DNA of 64,000 nt from Natrinema sp. HArc-T2 (lineage in GTDB: Archaea > Halobacteriota > Halobacteria > Halobacteriales > Natrialbaceae): positions 434,001 to 498,000 of the forward strand of contig NZ_JBGUAZ010000003.1 of assembly GCF_041821085.1 (NCBI RefSeq), written 5' to 3'. The translations under genes were made by a program, and so were the position numbers. This document shows, in pieces, positions 16,627-25,130 of the stretch. How positions within the stretch are numbered: the stretch's first letter is position 1; each line of letters starts with the position of its first letter. The notes below the pieces were generated by a model. It searched no databases and was not told the DNA's origin. It was given only the letters and a program-made list of their open reading frames with translations.

Positions 16627-17256
16627 TTAGGCAATAATTCGGTCGTAGGTCTCCTGAGAGAGGACCTGCGGTTCGTAGTCGATGCCACGCGTTGCAAGCA
16701 CGTCGACGAACGCAGACAGGTGGTTTTCCGAACTTTCCATCAGGTTTGAATAGACGGTGATGATGTCGTCGTTGTCGGCCTGGTCGATGAACTCCTGGAT
16801 GTCGACAATATCGGTTTCTTCGATGAGTCCGCCAACCATGAGCGCCTCCGTGGGCGATTCGAGACCGCGTGCCACCAGTGAATCGTAGAGCGACTGGAGT
16901 TCGTCGTTCGTGAACGACCCGATCGCATCGCGGTATGGATCGTCAAGGCCGTACTTGTCGATCAGGTTCTTGATCGCGTCCGTGTGTCGCTGTTCCGAAC
17001 TCGCGATCCGATCGAAGATCGTCAGCCCCCACTCCTCGTAGAACGTGAGATAGATGTCGCGAGCCAGCTTTTCTTCCTCACGCATATAGCGAATCCCTGC
17101 TCGCTCCGCATCCGACAACGGCTCGAGGGAACCCGACGAATCACCGTTTTGGCCCGTCCGCTGTCGTCGTGCGGCGGCTGTTCCGGTTGCTGCGGTCCCA
17201 GCGAGGACACCGATTCCGCCAACGAACCCGCGCCGAGTGAGTTTGGTCGATCTCAT
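16627..17256 (-). CDS. Tat-exported DUF2202 ferritin-like protein
   Basis: A 209-residue protein starting MRSTKLTRRGFVGGIG, a twin-arginine signal, followed by a helical DUF2202 domain. The ferritin-like metal pattern is visible: EEEKLARDIY, SEQRHTDAI (ExxH) and the later SSENHLSAF (second ExxH), suggesting a di-metal site. The family is exported or periplasmic and its function is unknown; iron or copper handling or oxidant defence is plausible. The ATG at 17256 was preferred because a start 30 bases upstream would put extra residues ahead of the Tat motif. It lies beside the lysyl oxidase gene on the same strand. Confidence 0.88.
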   Translation of the reverse strand: MRSTKLTRRGFVGGIGVLAGTAATGTAAARRQRTGQNGDSSGSLEPLSDAERAGIRYMREEEKLARDIYLTFYEEWGLTIFDRIASSEQRHTDAIKNLIDKYGLDDPYRDAIGSFTNDELQSLYDSLVARGLESPTEALMVGGLIEETDIVDIQEFIDQADNDDIITVYSNLMESSENHLSAFVDVLATRGIDYEPQVLSQETYDRIIA

Positions 17257-17409
17257 TTCGAGTTGAACTGTGAAGACACCACACATAGCATTTCTAGTTG
17301 AATACTCGAAAACGGGAATTGAAAATGACTGAATGTCTGACTAACATTCTATATTTAAAACAACATGTTGAAATAGGGCTGTTAAAATTCTAGAGAAAGC
17401 ACAAACCTC

Positions 17410-18300
17410 TTAGCAAGCAGATGGTTTCACGTAGTGGCTTTGTGAAGTATGGACCGTAACTGTATCATTATTTATACTAAGATCAACCCGAACGGTGTTA
17501 TCGCCGTCGCACGTCTCGTCAATCGTGCCTGCTGCGTTCGTCGTGGCTTGCAGTGTGTACTCTCCATCAGAGAGATCGTCAATAACAATATATTGACCGG
17601 GCAGAGATGCGTCATACTCGTCAGCCCACCCGGCACTGATCCCTTGATACTCACAATCGAACTGGGAACTACTACTGGCGGTCGAACGGGTTTGGTACAG
17701 ATCCCGAAGACAGAATGTCTGCTTTCTTACCGCGCCCGTCCTCTCGCCCGATTCGTCAAGCAGGATATAGTTATTGAAACCTTTTAAGTGCGAGTGACCA
17801 TGGGACTCCGAATATTCGAACAGATCCGGGCGGTTCTCAGGACGGCCTAATTCGGCATCCGTGTCTCCCACATTGTAGATGATCATATCAAATCGAAGTA
17901 GCCTATGTTCGCCTGGGGTTACAAAGCCATCTTCAACGTCAGCACTGGACTCATCAAACACTTCTGTTGAAACGCTGAAATCCCTGACACCTGGAACGAA
18001 GTTGACACCTGACCTATCCTCAACTTGGTCGTCCGAGGGTTCAGGGTCGGACTCAGCTGTCGTGGGTGGCGGTGTCGCCGAGTTCTCTTCGTCCGCCGGG
18101 GTGGCCTCCTCGTCCGCGGTACCTTCGCTTCTAGAGGTCGTGGAGGTGTCCGTGCTATTGTCACTCACTCTGAACGGGTTATCAATCGCCATGCCCCCGA
18201 GCGTGACCATGCCGACCCCTGCCACTACGATGAGGAGAACCCCCATCAGTGCCGCCGCACGCTTCCTACCTTTAATCCATTTTATTATCATACTTCTCAC
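17410..18300 (-). CDS. Membrane-anchored lysyl oxidase family protein
   Basis: A 296-residue protein: one N-terminal membrane helix (about 15-37), an acidic/Thr-rich linker (about 45-95), then a lysyl oxidase domain. The copper ligands are present as HGHSH (His167, 169, 171). Lys193 (RKQTFCLRD) and Tyr229 (GWADEYD) occupy the places of the two residues that form the lysine tyrosylquinone in animal enzymes. The GISAGWADEYDASLPGQYI block mirrors the animal sequence. It should oxidise primary amines, perhaps lysines of surface proteins, outside the cell. Homologues are known from Haloterrigena-like haloarchaea. Base composition is AT-richer than the flanks, suggesting transfer. Confidence 0.87.
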   Translation of the reverse strand: MRSMIIKWIKGRKRAAALMGVLLIVVAGVGMVTLGGMAIDNPFRVSDNSTDTSTTSRSEGTADEEATPADEENSATPPPTTAESDPEPSDDQVEDRSGVNFVPGVRDFSVSTEVFDESSADVEDGFVTPGEHRLLRFDMIIYNVGDTDAELGRPENRPDLFEYSESHGHSHLKGFNNYILLDESGERTGAVRKQTFCLRDLYQTRSTASSSSQFDCEYQGISAGWADEYDASLPGQYIVIDDLSDGEYTLQATTNAAGTIDETCDGDNTVRVDLSINNDTVTVHTSQSHYVKPSAC

Positions 18301-18442
18301 CAGACTGTACCCGGATCTAAGCGAGAAGAAATATAGTAAGATTCCTATTAATTAGATAGTGAAATAATAGGCCTGTCCTAAATAACTGTTAACTGGTGAA
18401 CGTCTCTCTTACTTTCATTTATCGCACATTTTGTAATATATA

Positions 18443-18556
18443 ATGGATTCTGTGGGGGAGAGAACAATACCGCTGGTCGGACTAGCTGGAGTTGCCGTGG
18501 TTGTTCTCGGAGCAATACTCGTTAGCCCCTCAGAGCACCTCCGAACGAACAGGTAG
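18443..18556 (+). CDS. Candidate 37-residue single-pass membrane microprotein
   Basis: A short frame MDSVGERTIPLVG... whose middle (IPLVGLAGVAVVVLGAILV) is a convincing membrane helix with a short charged tail. A TTTATC-like box lies about 26 bases before the ATG, the leaderless spacing. It occupies the AT-rich gap between the divergent lysyl oxidase and heme A synthase genes. No homologue is recognised; a chance frame is possible. Confidence 0.4.
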   Translation: MDSVGERTIPLVGLAGVAVVVLGAILVSPSEHLRTNR

Positions 18557-18780
18557 CCCTCGACTAATGGTAGCTGTGACGAATTCTAATTGATATCTCG
18601 ACAGCCCTACACTGTACTGATCAGAAATAGATTCCTGAGGGGCGTACAACGCTATTTGACTTTGTCCGACGGACGCCAGCCATCTGAGCGGCACAGACTG
18701 TCGATCCGGACTGCTTCCCACCGAACCGCACGACTCGGGCAACCTAAGTATGGCCCGTCCTAACTCCTGCGTGAACGCCC

Positions 18781-19626
18781 GTGTCGTACGACAATCACAC
18801 GCCCGACTCGAGATTTCGGTCGCTGATCGATCGGTTCAGCTACCCGCACCTGTTGACTGCGACGCTCACGCTGGTTGCAGCGACGATCCTGCTGGGTGTT
18901 GCGGCGAAGGCGACGGGGTCCGGATTGGCCTGTCAGGCCAACTGGCCCCAGTGTGACGCCGGCCCGTACAACCTGTTGCCGGCGAACTTGCCGAGTTTCT
19001 ACGAGTGGTTCCACCGTTTCGTCGCGATGTTCGCCGGCTTCGCCATCATCGGCTCAGCACTGGCTGCCTGGCGACTCCCCGATGTCGACCGGCGCGTCAC
19101 CGGGCTGGTCGTCCTCGGGATGGTCCTGACACCGGTGCAGGTCGCACTCGGCCGTGAAACCGTCACACAGTACACGATGGACATCCTGTCGCTGCACTTC
19201 TGGACGGCAGTCACCATCTTCACGCTGTTCCTCGTCGCGACAGTCCTCGTCTGGGCATCGCGGCTGACGGCGACCCACGTCACCGGTGCGCTCGCGCTTG
19301 GAATCGTCGCGCTGCCAGCCCACGTGGCCCTCAGTCCCGCCGTTGATGCCGGTATCGAGGTATACTCCCCGACGATGCAACTGGTCCAGTACGCCGTGAC
19401 GCTGACGCTGCTTGGCGCAGCGATCGTTGCCGCGATGGTCGGCCGACGACGGTTCTCCGGTCGGTCCGTCGTGCCACTCCTCACGGCGCCGCCGCTCGTG
19501 GTCTTGGTCCTCTTTTTCGGCCGGCAGGCGCTCAACCCCGCACTCGAGATGCCCTATCTCGTCACCGCAGCCGCACTCCTCGTGACGTTCGTCGTTGGGA
19601 TGGCCCTCACCCGACGAGAAGGGTAA
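18781..19626 (+). CDS. ctaA: COX15/CtaA family heme A synthase
   Basis: A 281-residue protein with about eight membrane helices in the duplicated four-helix arrangement of heme A synthase, which oxidises heme O to heme A for terminal oxidases. Family signs: GSGLACQANWPQCDAG after helix 1 (with the paired cysteines seen in many archaeal members), the heme-ligand histidine in YEWFHRFVAM, and SLHFWTAVTIF. The GTG at 18781 begins MSYDNHTPDSRFR directly before helix 1. Its 3' end overlaps the convergent gene at 19607 by 20 bases. Confidence 0.92.
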   Translation: MSYDNHTPDSRFRSLIDRFSYPHLLTATLTLVAATILLGVAAKATGSGLACQANWPQCDAGPYNLLPANLPSFYEWFHRFVAMFAGFAIIGSALAAWRLPDVDRRVTGLVVLGMVLTPVQVALGRETVTQYTMDILSLHFWTAVTIFTLFLVATVLVWASRLTATHVTGALALGIVALPAHVALSPAVDAGIEVYSPTMQLVQYAVTLTLLGAAIVAAMVGRRRFSGRSVVPLLTAPPLVVLVLFFGRQALNPALEMPYLVTAAALLVTFVVGMALTRREG

Positions 19627-20098
19627 TCGACAGGCCAGCGAGGGTGGCTGCTAGTCCCAGTCCGAGCAATCCGTAGTTAGCGACTGGGTTTGCGGCTGTC
19701 GTCACCGCGAAGGAGTATCGGCGGCGTGAGAACGGCCAGAACGGTCGAATCCCCATTGGCGTGAGCGCGTCCGCGAGGAGATGGGAACTGATCGAAGCCA
19801 CGCCGACGAGAAACGCGAACGCATTGATGCCGACATCGACGAACGGAGAGGATGCGTCGACGAAAACGGCAGCCAGTGTGGCGAGTCCGGCTCCGACAGC
19901 CAGCGCGAACAGGATCGTATGGGTCGGCCCGCGGTGGTCGATCAGCGGGAGCCGATGATCGAAGTCGGGCAGCGTCGACAGCGCCACACAGACGAGACCG
20001 CCGACAGCGGCAATCTCGCCGTATCCCATCAGGGCGACGAAGGTGCCAAGAGGCGCGTACGCCGTGAGTGCACCACCGTAATGGCCCGTCTGATACAT
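19607..20098 (-). CDS. YdjM-like metal-dependent membrane hydrolase
   Basis: A 163-residue integral membrane protein of the LexA-binding/YdjM 'metal-dependent hydrolase' family. Signature: STLPDFDHRLPLIDHRGPTHT (metal-binding Asp/His cluster with the HRGxTHT core) and the second site SHLLADALTPMGIRPFWPF. The ATG at 20098 (MYQTGHYGG) matches the start of its paralogue at 31528. Enzymatic activity in archaea is untested. It is convergent with and overlaps ctaA by 20 bases. Confidence 0.88.
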   Translation of the reverse strand: MYQTGHYGGALTAYAPLGTFVALMGYGEIAAVGGLVCVALSTLPDFDHRLPLIDHRGPTHTILFALAVGAGLATLAAVFVDASSPFVDVGINAFAFLVGVASISSHLLADALTPMGIRPFWPFSRRRYSFAVTTAANPVANYGLLGLGLAATLAGLSITLLVG

Positions 20099-20264
20099 CT
20101 GCGACAGAAAACGGACGAACAAAACATAAACCCACCGCCGTTCGGTCTCTCGTCTGCGTTGCCTGCCTCGCTCGTTGGTCGCTCTCTGTCGAGTGTCGCC
20201 CAAACCGGTCCGATCCGACCGCTGTCGTTTTGCCTGCTCGTCTCCTTTTCCCGGTGTGCAAAAC

Positions 20265-20888
20265 GTGACCGACAGGACGAGCAACCCGTTCGGACTCGAG
20301 CCACCCTTTGACCGCTCCGATCCCAACGATCGACCGGCGGTCTTCGGCTACGGTGACGCCAACGCCGATTTTCACGTGATCGGTGACTATCCCGGCGTCC
20401 ACGGCGGCGAGTCCACCGGCGTTCCGTTTACCGAAACCGAGAGCGGACGTGCGATTCAGGACGTCCTGCGGGTAGTCGGGTTCGCCAGCGGCCCACGCGA
20501 CGAACCCGTCCTCGAGAACTGTTTTCTGAGCTACATTCACATGTGCAGCCTGCCCGACGGGGAGGCGCCGACCGACGAGGACTACGCGACCCTCGAGCGC
20601 TTTTTCGACGCCGAGCTGCGCGCGATCAACGCACACATCCTTCTGCCCGTCGGTGCTCGCGCGACCGACCACGTCCTTCGAGAGTATACGACCCAGCGAC
20701 GGCGGTTCGACCTCGAGATGGACGATCTCCACGCTACCGATATTCGCGGCCGCGGCTTTCTGGTCGTCCCGATCAAAGACCCAGTCGAGTGGTACGACGA
20801 TGACCGTGAGGCAATTATTTCGCAACTCGAGGCGATTCTCGACAGCGATTACCGACAGACGAAAGGCGTCGCGACGACCGTCGGCTAA
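20265..20888 (+). CDS. Uracil-DNA glycosylase superfamily protein
   Basis: A 207-residue protein with the uracil-DNA glycosylase fold: an early FHVIGDYPGVHGGESTGVPFTE loop corresponding to the active-site GxxPG region, and the ENCFLSYIHMCSLPD strand in place of the usual VVKCRPP. The iron-sulfur cysteines of family 4 enzymes are not obvious, so it is a divergent member common in haloarchaea. It presumably excises uracil or deaminated bases. A GTG start at 20265 was chosen because upstream translation is not protein-like. It is divergent from the hydrolase gene. Confidence 0.8.
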   Translation: MTDRTSNPFGLEPPFDRSDPNDRPAVFGYGDANADFHVIGDYPGVHGGESTGVPFTETESGRAIQDVLRVVGFASGPRDEPVLENCFLSYIHMCSLPDGEAPTDEDYATLERFFDAELRAINAHILLPVGARATDHVLREYTTQRRRFDLEMDDLHATDIRGRGFLVVPIKDPVEWYDDDREAIISQLEAILDSDYRQTKGVATTVG

Positions 20889-21190
20889 GAATCCGTCTTC
20901 GGCGCGAAAACGAGCAACGACGCGCATTCGGTGCGCGCGTGCGGCGAGATATCCTGATCCCCGTCGAAGCGGACGACGTCACCCGCCTCGAGCTCGTAGC
21001 TGTCGTCCCCGAGTGTGAGCGCGAGTGTCCCCTCCAGAACGTAGAGGACGACGTTCGACTCCGGATGGCGGTGTTTCGGCATGCGTTGGTCCGCCTCGAG
21101 CTGGAGGCGAACCGTCCGTGGTGCGTCGGTGTCGAATACCTCGGCATGTGGCGTCGACTCGAGTGCGTCTACTGACGTGATCTCTGGCAT
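20885..21190 (-). CDS. Small single-domain cupin protein
   Basis: A 101-residue cupin. The conserved motif KHRHPESNVVLYVLEG (metal-binding HxH, then Glu) is followed by LGDDSYELEAGDVVRF, and a partial second motif with DQDISPHARTE supplies the last His. A stand-alone cupin of this size may bind a metal and a small ligand or act as an enzyme; the substrate is unknown. It is convergent with the glycosylase gene with a 4-base overlap. Confidence 0.85.
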   Translation of the reverse strand: MPEITSVDALESTPHAEVFDTDAPRTVRLQLEADQRMPKHRHPESNVVLYVLEGTLALTLGDDSYELEAGDVVRFDGDQDISPHARTECASLLVFAPKTDS

Positions 21191-21412
21191 GGGTGCACTG
21201 TGGCGACTCGACTACTTGTATGTCCGGTCGAACACGTTCGAAGTAACTGATATCCACGGTCGTCTGCCTCGACCTGTCGTCGCGAATAGACCGTCCACAC
21301 AGGCCGTGCCGGCCGATGAAGTGGCTTCCCAGCGAGTGTCGAACGAGCGACTCGAGGCTGCCGGCGAGAACGCGGGAAACACTAATCGGCTTCGATAGAC
21401 ACACTATCCGTG

Positions 21413-22774
21413 ATGGACGTTATCAACCCTGCCACTGGCGAGCGAGCGGACACGATAGAAGAACAGACCGAATCCGACGTCGAGGAGGCCATCGAGCGGG
21501 CGTCGGCGGCGTTCGAGACGTGGCAAGACGAGCCGATCCGCAAGCGAGAGGAACTGCTCGCCGCAGCCGGCGACATCCTTCGCGAGAACAAACGCGAATA
21601 CGCAGAGACGATGACCCGCGAGATGGGGAAGCCGATCTCGCAGGCGATCGCCGAGGTCGAGAAGTGTGCGTGGGTCTGCGACCACTACGCGGAACACGGA
21701 AGCGCCTATCTCGAGGCCGATTCCCACCCGAGTCCGCCGGGATCGGAGGTCAAGACGGTTTACGATCCGCTCGGCCCGATTCTGGCGGTGATGCCGTGGA
21801 ACTTCCCGTTCTGGCAGGTGTTTCGCTTCGCAGCACCGCATCTCACGTCTGGCAACGTTGGACTGCTCAAGCACGCCTCGAACGTCCCCGGTTGTGCACA
21901 GACCATCGAGGACGTGTTCCGACAGGCCGGCTATCCCGATGGTGTCTTCCAGTCGCTGCTGATCTCCTCTGATCTGGTCGACGACATCATCGAGGACGAG
22001 CGCGTCAAAGCCGCGACCGTCACCGGAAGCGGTCCCGCAGGCCGCGCGGTCGCCTCGACGGCGGGCGACCAGCTCAAGAAGTCAGTCCTCGAACTCGGGG
22101 GCAGCGACCCTTTTATAGTCCTCGACGACGCCGACATCGACGATGCGGCCGAAACGGGCGCGTGGGCGCGCAACCAAAACGGCGGTCAGTCCTGCATCGC
22201 CGGCAAGCGCTTCCTCGTCCACACGGACGTCTACGACGAGTTCCTCGAGCGGTTCGTCAACGAGATCGAGTCACTCGTCGTCGGTGATCCGACCGACGAG
22301 GCGACCGACGTTGGCCCGCAGGCCAGAGCGGATCTCATGGACGACCTCCACGAGCAGGTCGAGGCGAGCGTCGAAGCCGGGGCCGACGTGCTCACGGGCG
22401 GCGAGCCGATGGACCGCGAGGGTGCGTACTACCCGCCGACCGTGCTGACCGACATCCCCGAAGGCTGTCCAGCCGACAGCGAGGAGACGTTCGGTCCCGT
22501 CGCCGCTGTCTACGAGCTCGACGACGAGGCAGCGATCGTCGAGAAGGCGAACGACACGGAATTCGGGCTCGGTGCGAGTATCTGGACGACCGACCGCGAG
22601 CGCGGCCAGCGGCTCGCACGCGAGATCGACGCCGGCTGTGTCTACGTGAATCAACTCGTCAAATCCGACCCACGAGTGCCGTTCGGTGGCGTCAAGGCGT
22701 CGGGCTACGGTCGCGAACTCGCACGAGAAGGAATGCTCGAGTTCGTCAATCGCAAGACCGTCTGGGTCGAGTAA
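21413..22774 (+). CDS. gabD: NAD(P)-dependent succinate-semialdehyde-type dehydrogenase
   Basis: A 453-residue aldehyde dehydrogenase. Visible: the cofactor and catalytic landmarks VMPWNFPFWQV (oxyanion Asn), TVTGSGPAGRAVAS, LELGGSDPFIVLDDAD (catalytic Glu) and the nucleophile Cys in NGGQSCIAGKRF. End motifs VPFGGVKASGYGRELA are typical of the succinate-semialdehyde group. It oxidises an aldehyde to a carboxylate with NAD(P); the exact substrate is inferred. The ATG at 21413 follows a GTG at 21410 that is an alternative start. Confidence 0.9.
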   Translation: MDVINPATGERADTIEEQTESDVEEAIERASAAFETWQDEPIRKREELLAAAGDILRENKREYAETMTREMGKPISQAIAEVEKCAWVCDHYAEHGSAYLEADSHPSPPGSEVKTVYDPLGPILAVMPWNFPFWQVFRFAAPHLTSGNVGLLKHASNVPGCAQTIEDVFRQAGYPDGVFQSLLISSDLVDDIIEDERVKAATVTGSGPAGRAVASTAGDQLKKSVLELGGSDPFIVLDDADIDDAAETGAWARNQNGGQSCIAGKRFLVHTDVYDEFLERFVNEIESLVVGDPTDEATDVGPQARADLMDDLHEQVEASVEAGADVLTGGEPMDREGAYYPPTVLTDIPEGCPADSEETFGPVAAVYELDDEAAIVEKANDTEFGLGASIWTTDRERGQRLAREIDAGCVYVNQLVKSDPRVPFGGVKASGYGRELAREGMLEFVNRKTVWVE

Positions 22775-22817
22775 GCGAGGGGCCAGCCACGAAACCGACT
22801 GTCGATCGAATCGGGTA

Positions 22818-23081
22818 TCAGTCCGCCAGCCCGCTCATATCGGACCTGCCCGAACCGCTCGGCGTCGGTTCCGCGTCGGTGAGTTGTTGACGTCCTGATG
22901 CGACGAGTTCATACCGACGGCTGCCGACCGACCGGATGTCGCCCTGATCGCAGAGGCGATCGCACGCTTGCTCGACTGTCAACGGATGCTCGTCAAGCAT
23001 CGCAGCGAGATCGACGACAGACAGCGGTCCCTCGTCGACGAGGGCCGCGAGGATCGCTTGCTCGAGCTGTCGTCCAAACAT
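22818..23081 (-). CDS. Small winged-helix DNA-binding protein
   Basis: An 87-residue protein whose first 60 residues fit a winged helix: helix QLEQAILAALVDEG, the turn PLSVVDLAAMLDEHPLTVEQACDRLCDQG and wing IRSVGSRRYELVASG, ending with a short disordered tail. Probably a transcription regulator. The ATG at 23081 directly abuts the stop of a possible short upstream frame. It is convergent with the aldehyde dehydrogenase gene. Confidence 0.7.
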   Translation of the reverse strand: MFGRQLEQAILAALVDEGPLSVVDLAAMLDEHPLTVEQACDRLCDQGDIRSVGSRRYELVASGRQQLTDAEPTPSGSGRSDMSGLAD

Positions 23082-23234
23082 CTATCGGTCACGGGGTGTC
23101 TCGTCCGGCTCCAGTCGCGTTCGGGGGTCGTTTCGAACCGTGACTGTGCAGCCATCGGTCCCGTCACGCAGACTCGCCGGAGTACGTTGGTCGGTTCTCG
23201 CTCGTGGTGTAGCGTCGATCATCGTCCGAGTCAT
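23082..23234 (-). CDS. Doubtful 50-residue frame upstream of the winged-helix gene
   Basis: Frame MTRTMIDATPRARTD... ends with TAG immediately before the ATG at 23081, an arrangement expected for coupled genes. The product is Arg/Asp/Thr-rich with no recognisable fold. Apart from this frame, the 340-base stretch 23082-23423 shows nothing but the promoter of the next gene. It could equally be an in-frame remnant of a longer regulator N-terminus. Confidence 0.25.
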   Translation of the reverse strand: MTRTMIDATPRARTDQRTPASLRDGTDGCTVTVRNDPRTRLEPDETPRDR

Positions 23235-23392
23235 TGGGATGCGGTCGCCGGAGTCTCGCTCCGGTCGGATCCTGCTCTCGCTCGAAAGAGGGGGCAGCGA
23301 CAGTATCAACGGCTGGCGGATTCTCACACCGTGGGAACCGTCAACGGCGTTCTTGCCGTGTGACTCCGTGGCTAGCTTCTCGAGGAAACACG

Positions 23393-23398
23393 TTTATT
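23393..23398 (+). promoter_or_regulatory. TATA-like box for DUF5830 gene
   Basis: TTTATT is centred about 28 bases before the ATG at 23424. Confidence 0.5.
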
Positions 23399-23423
23399 CG
23401 CGCCGAGATGAGACCACTGATAG

Positions 23424-23831
23424 ATGGATCGCGACGAGGACCACACCGCGGACGGACGGACCAGAGACGCTACGATAACTGACGACCGCGTCGAACTCGG
23501 TCTGGCATTGCTCGCACGACTCGAGCACGAATCGCTCTCGCTCGCTGCAGTCATCGATCGAATCGAGACGATCACCAGCGACCCGACGGTCACGCGAACG
23601 ATCCTCGATCAGGCTGAACTCCGCGGGCTGATCGAACGCGACGATGGGATCGTCCGTCCGAAAAGCCGCCAGTACGTCAGCTTCGAGCAGGACGTCATCA
23701 CCAAAGAGGGCGACTTTACCTGCAAACGCTGTGGCTCCGGGCTCTCAACCGGCTACTTCATCGATCTCGAGGCCGGCGAACTCGGTCCCTTTGGCTCCTC
23801 GTGTATCCGAAAAGTGACTGGCCGGGAGTAA
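23424..23831 (+). CDS. DUF5830 family haloarchaeal protein
   Basis: A 135-residue protein with an N-terminal helical, possibly winged-helix part (about 20-80) and a C-terminal zinc-binding-like part: FTCKRCGSGLSTGYF with a CxxC, followed by LGPFGSSCIRKVTGRE. The C-terminal signature is what I recall for DUF5830. Function unknown; a nucleic-acid-linked role is likely from the architecture. Its TAA stop overlaps the left end of a palindromic element, and it is convergent with the DUF7115 gene. Confidence 0.88.
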   Translation: MDRDEDHTADGRTRDATITDDRVELGLALLARLEHESLSLAAVIDRIETITSDPTVTRTILDQAELRGLIERDDGIVRPKSRQYVSFEQDVITKEGDFTCKRCGSGLSTGYFIDLEAGELGPFGSSCIRKVTGRE

Positions 23832-23940
23832 TACGACTGGACAACAGTCAGTGAATACTCGATCGCGTCCCGATGGCTGTCGCTGTCGGCGACAGCAACT
23901 CGAGTGCGATCGATGTATGAATCGTTTTGTCCGGCAGTAT
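23831..23940. repeat. Palindromic element, family A/B mosaic, after DUF5830
   Basis: A 110 bp inverted repeat. Left terminus ATACGACTGGACAACAG, right terminus in reverse complement ATACTGCCGGACAAAAC; inner arm GTGCGATCGATGTATGAAT is the reverse complement of the family A arm at 5471-5490. Its centre has a strong hairpin GCTGTCGC-tgtcg-GCGACAGC. It starts in the stop codon of DUF5830 and lies between two convergent genes. Confidence 0.65.
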
Positions 23941-23975
23941 AAGTCGAGGCCGTCGCCGGTCGCTGCCGCCGCGTG

Positions 23976-25130
23976 CTACCGACCCTGTCGAAGCTCTGCG
24001 ATCAACTGTTCGATCGTCTCACCCTGTTGCTCGATGATCTCGTTTTGTCGCTCGACTGCTGTCTCGAGTGCTTCGAGGCGCTCGATGAGTTCGGAGTTGG
24101 GTTCGACTGTCGGAGTCACATGCTCGGTCGGCTGGTCCGTGGCATTGTCGACCTCGGTCGTTGTGTCCGCGTCGGTGGCTGTCTCGAACTGCGATTCGGT
24201 GTCGGAGCGAGTCGTCGCGACTGCACCACTGTGACCGTTGTCTGCCGATTCCGACACCGCGTGTGATTTCCGACCCTGCCGTCCATCGTTCGTAGTCGAT
24301 TGGTGGCCCGGATCGGCAGTTGTGACGCCGTCTGAGTCACTGTCTGCGAGCGGGTCTGACTGGGCACCGGCTGTGTCGTCTGTCGTGTCAGTGGTGTCAT
24401 CGTGATCGTCCGGCGCGGGTGGATCAGCATCGAGTGGATCGACGCCACTGCCGAAATCGACCGCGGAATCGCGACTGGGTTCGTCGTCGTCTTCGCCGAC
24501 CGTCTCGTTGAGTTCCTCGAGCGAACTGACGTCGTGATATTCGAATAGCGCGCGTTTGAGCCGCTCTCGGAGGTCGTTCGCTTCTTCGTTGGGGGCTTTG
24601 ATCCGCTCGGGTCGCCCGCCGACGGTGAGAACGATCTGGGTTGCGACGCTGCCGTCCTCGAAGGCCAGCTTCGTTACGTCGTCGAAGTGGTACTCCTCGT
24701 AATCGCCGTCCCAGACTGCACCCCCGATGTGTTTGACGAGGCGGTCACTCGTGATGATCAGGGTCAGCTCGCTAAAGCGATAGGTCTTGACGACCGTCTC
24801 GCCGGGCGTGGTGATCCCGTTGCCGCTCAACACGCCGGCGAGCACAGGATGAAGCACGTCGTCGGTCACGCTCGAGGGAACGGTAAACGCTTGCTCGCCC
24901 TCGAGGGCGTACTCGAGGACGAACTTCGTCTTGCGCCGACCGTCCGAAAGCGTCAGTCGGTCGGCATCGTGGGGGTAGTCGTCAGCCGATTCGTCGCTCA
25001 GGAGGCCGTCGGAACGGTAGACGATGGTCCGCGTCGGCGTGATGAAAAGCTCGTCGTCGCCGCCGAGTGAGACGCGCGCTGCGATCTCCTCGCCGTCGAG
25101 AGTGGCGGTGACGATACCAGGAACGCTCAT
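23976..25130 (-). CDS. DUF7115 family protein with coiled-coil tail
   Basis: A 384-residue acidic protein. Residues 1-190 are strand-rich with a PH-like repeat feel (VKTYRFSELTLIITSDRLVKHIGG...), residues ~200-335 are a low-complexity Asp/Thr/Ser linker, and the last ~45 residues form a clear coiled coil (LIERLEALETAVERQNEIIEQQGETIEQL). DUF7115 is a haloarchaeal family; the coiled coil suggests oligomerisation. Function unknown. It is convergent with DUF5830; tRNA-Met lies upstream. Confidence 0.85.
   Translation of the reverse strand: MSVPGIVTATLDGEEIAARVSLGGDDELFITPTRTIVYRSDGLLSDESADDYPHDADRLTLSDGRRKTKFVLEYALEGEQAFTVPSSVTDDVLHPVLAGVLSGNGITTPGETVVKTYRFSELTLIITSDRLVKHIGGAVWDGDYEEYHFDDVTKLAFEDGSVATQIVLTVGGRPERIKAPNEEANDLRERLKRALFEYHDVSSLEELNETVGEDDDEPSRDSAVDFGSGVDPLDADPPAPDDHDDTTDTTDDTAGAQSDPLADSDSDGVTTADPGHQSTTNDGRQGRKSHAVSESADNGHSGAVATTRSDTESQFETATDADTTTEVDNATDQPTEHVTPTVEPNSELIERLEALETAVERQNEIIEQQGETIEQLIAELRQGR

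Noticed and set aside
19677..20927. 416-codon minus-strand frame spanning the hydrolase and glycosylase genes
   Set aside because: It crosses two genes with clear family motifs in other frames and has shadow composition.
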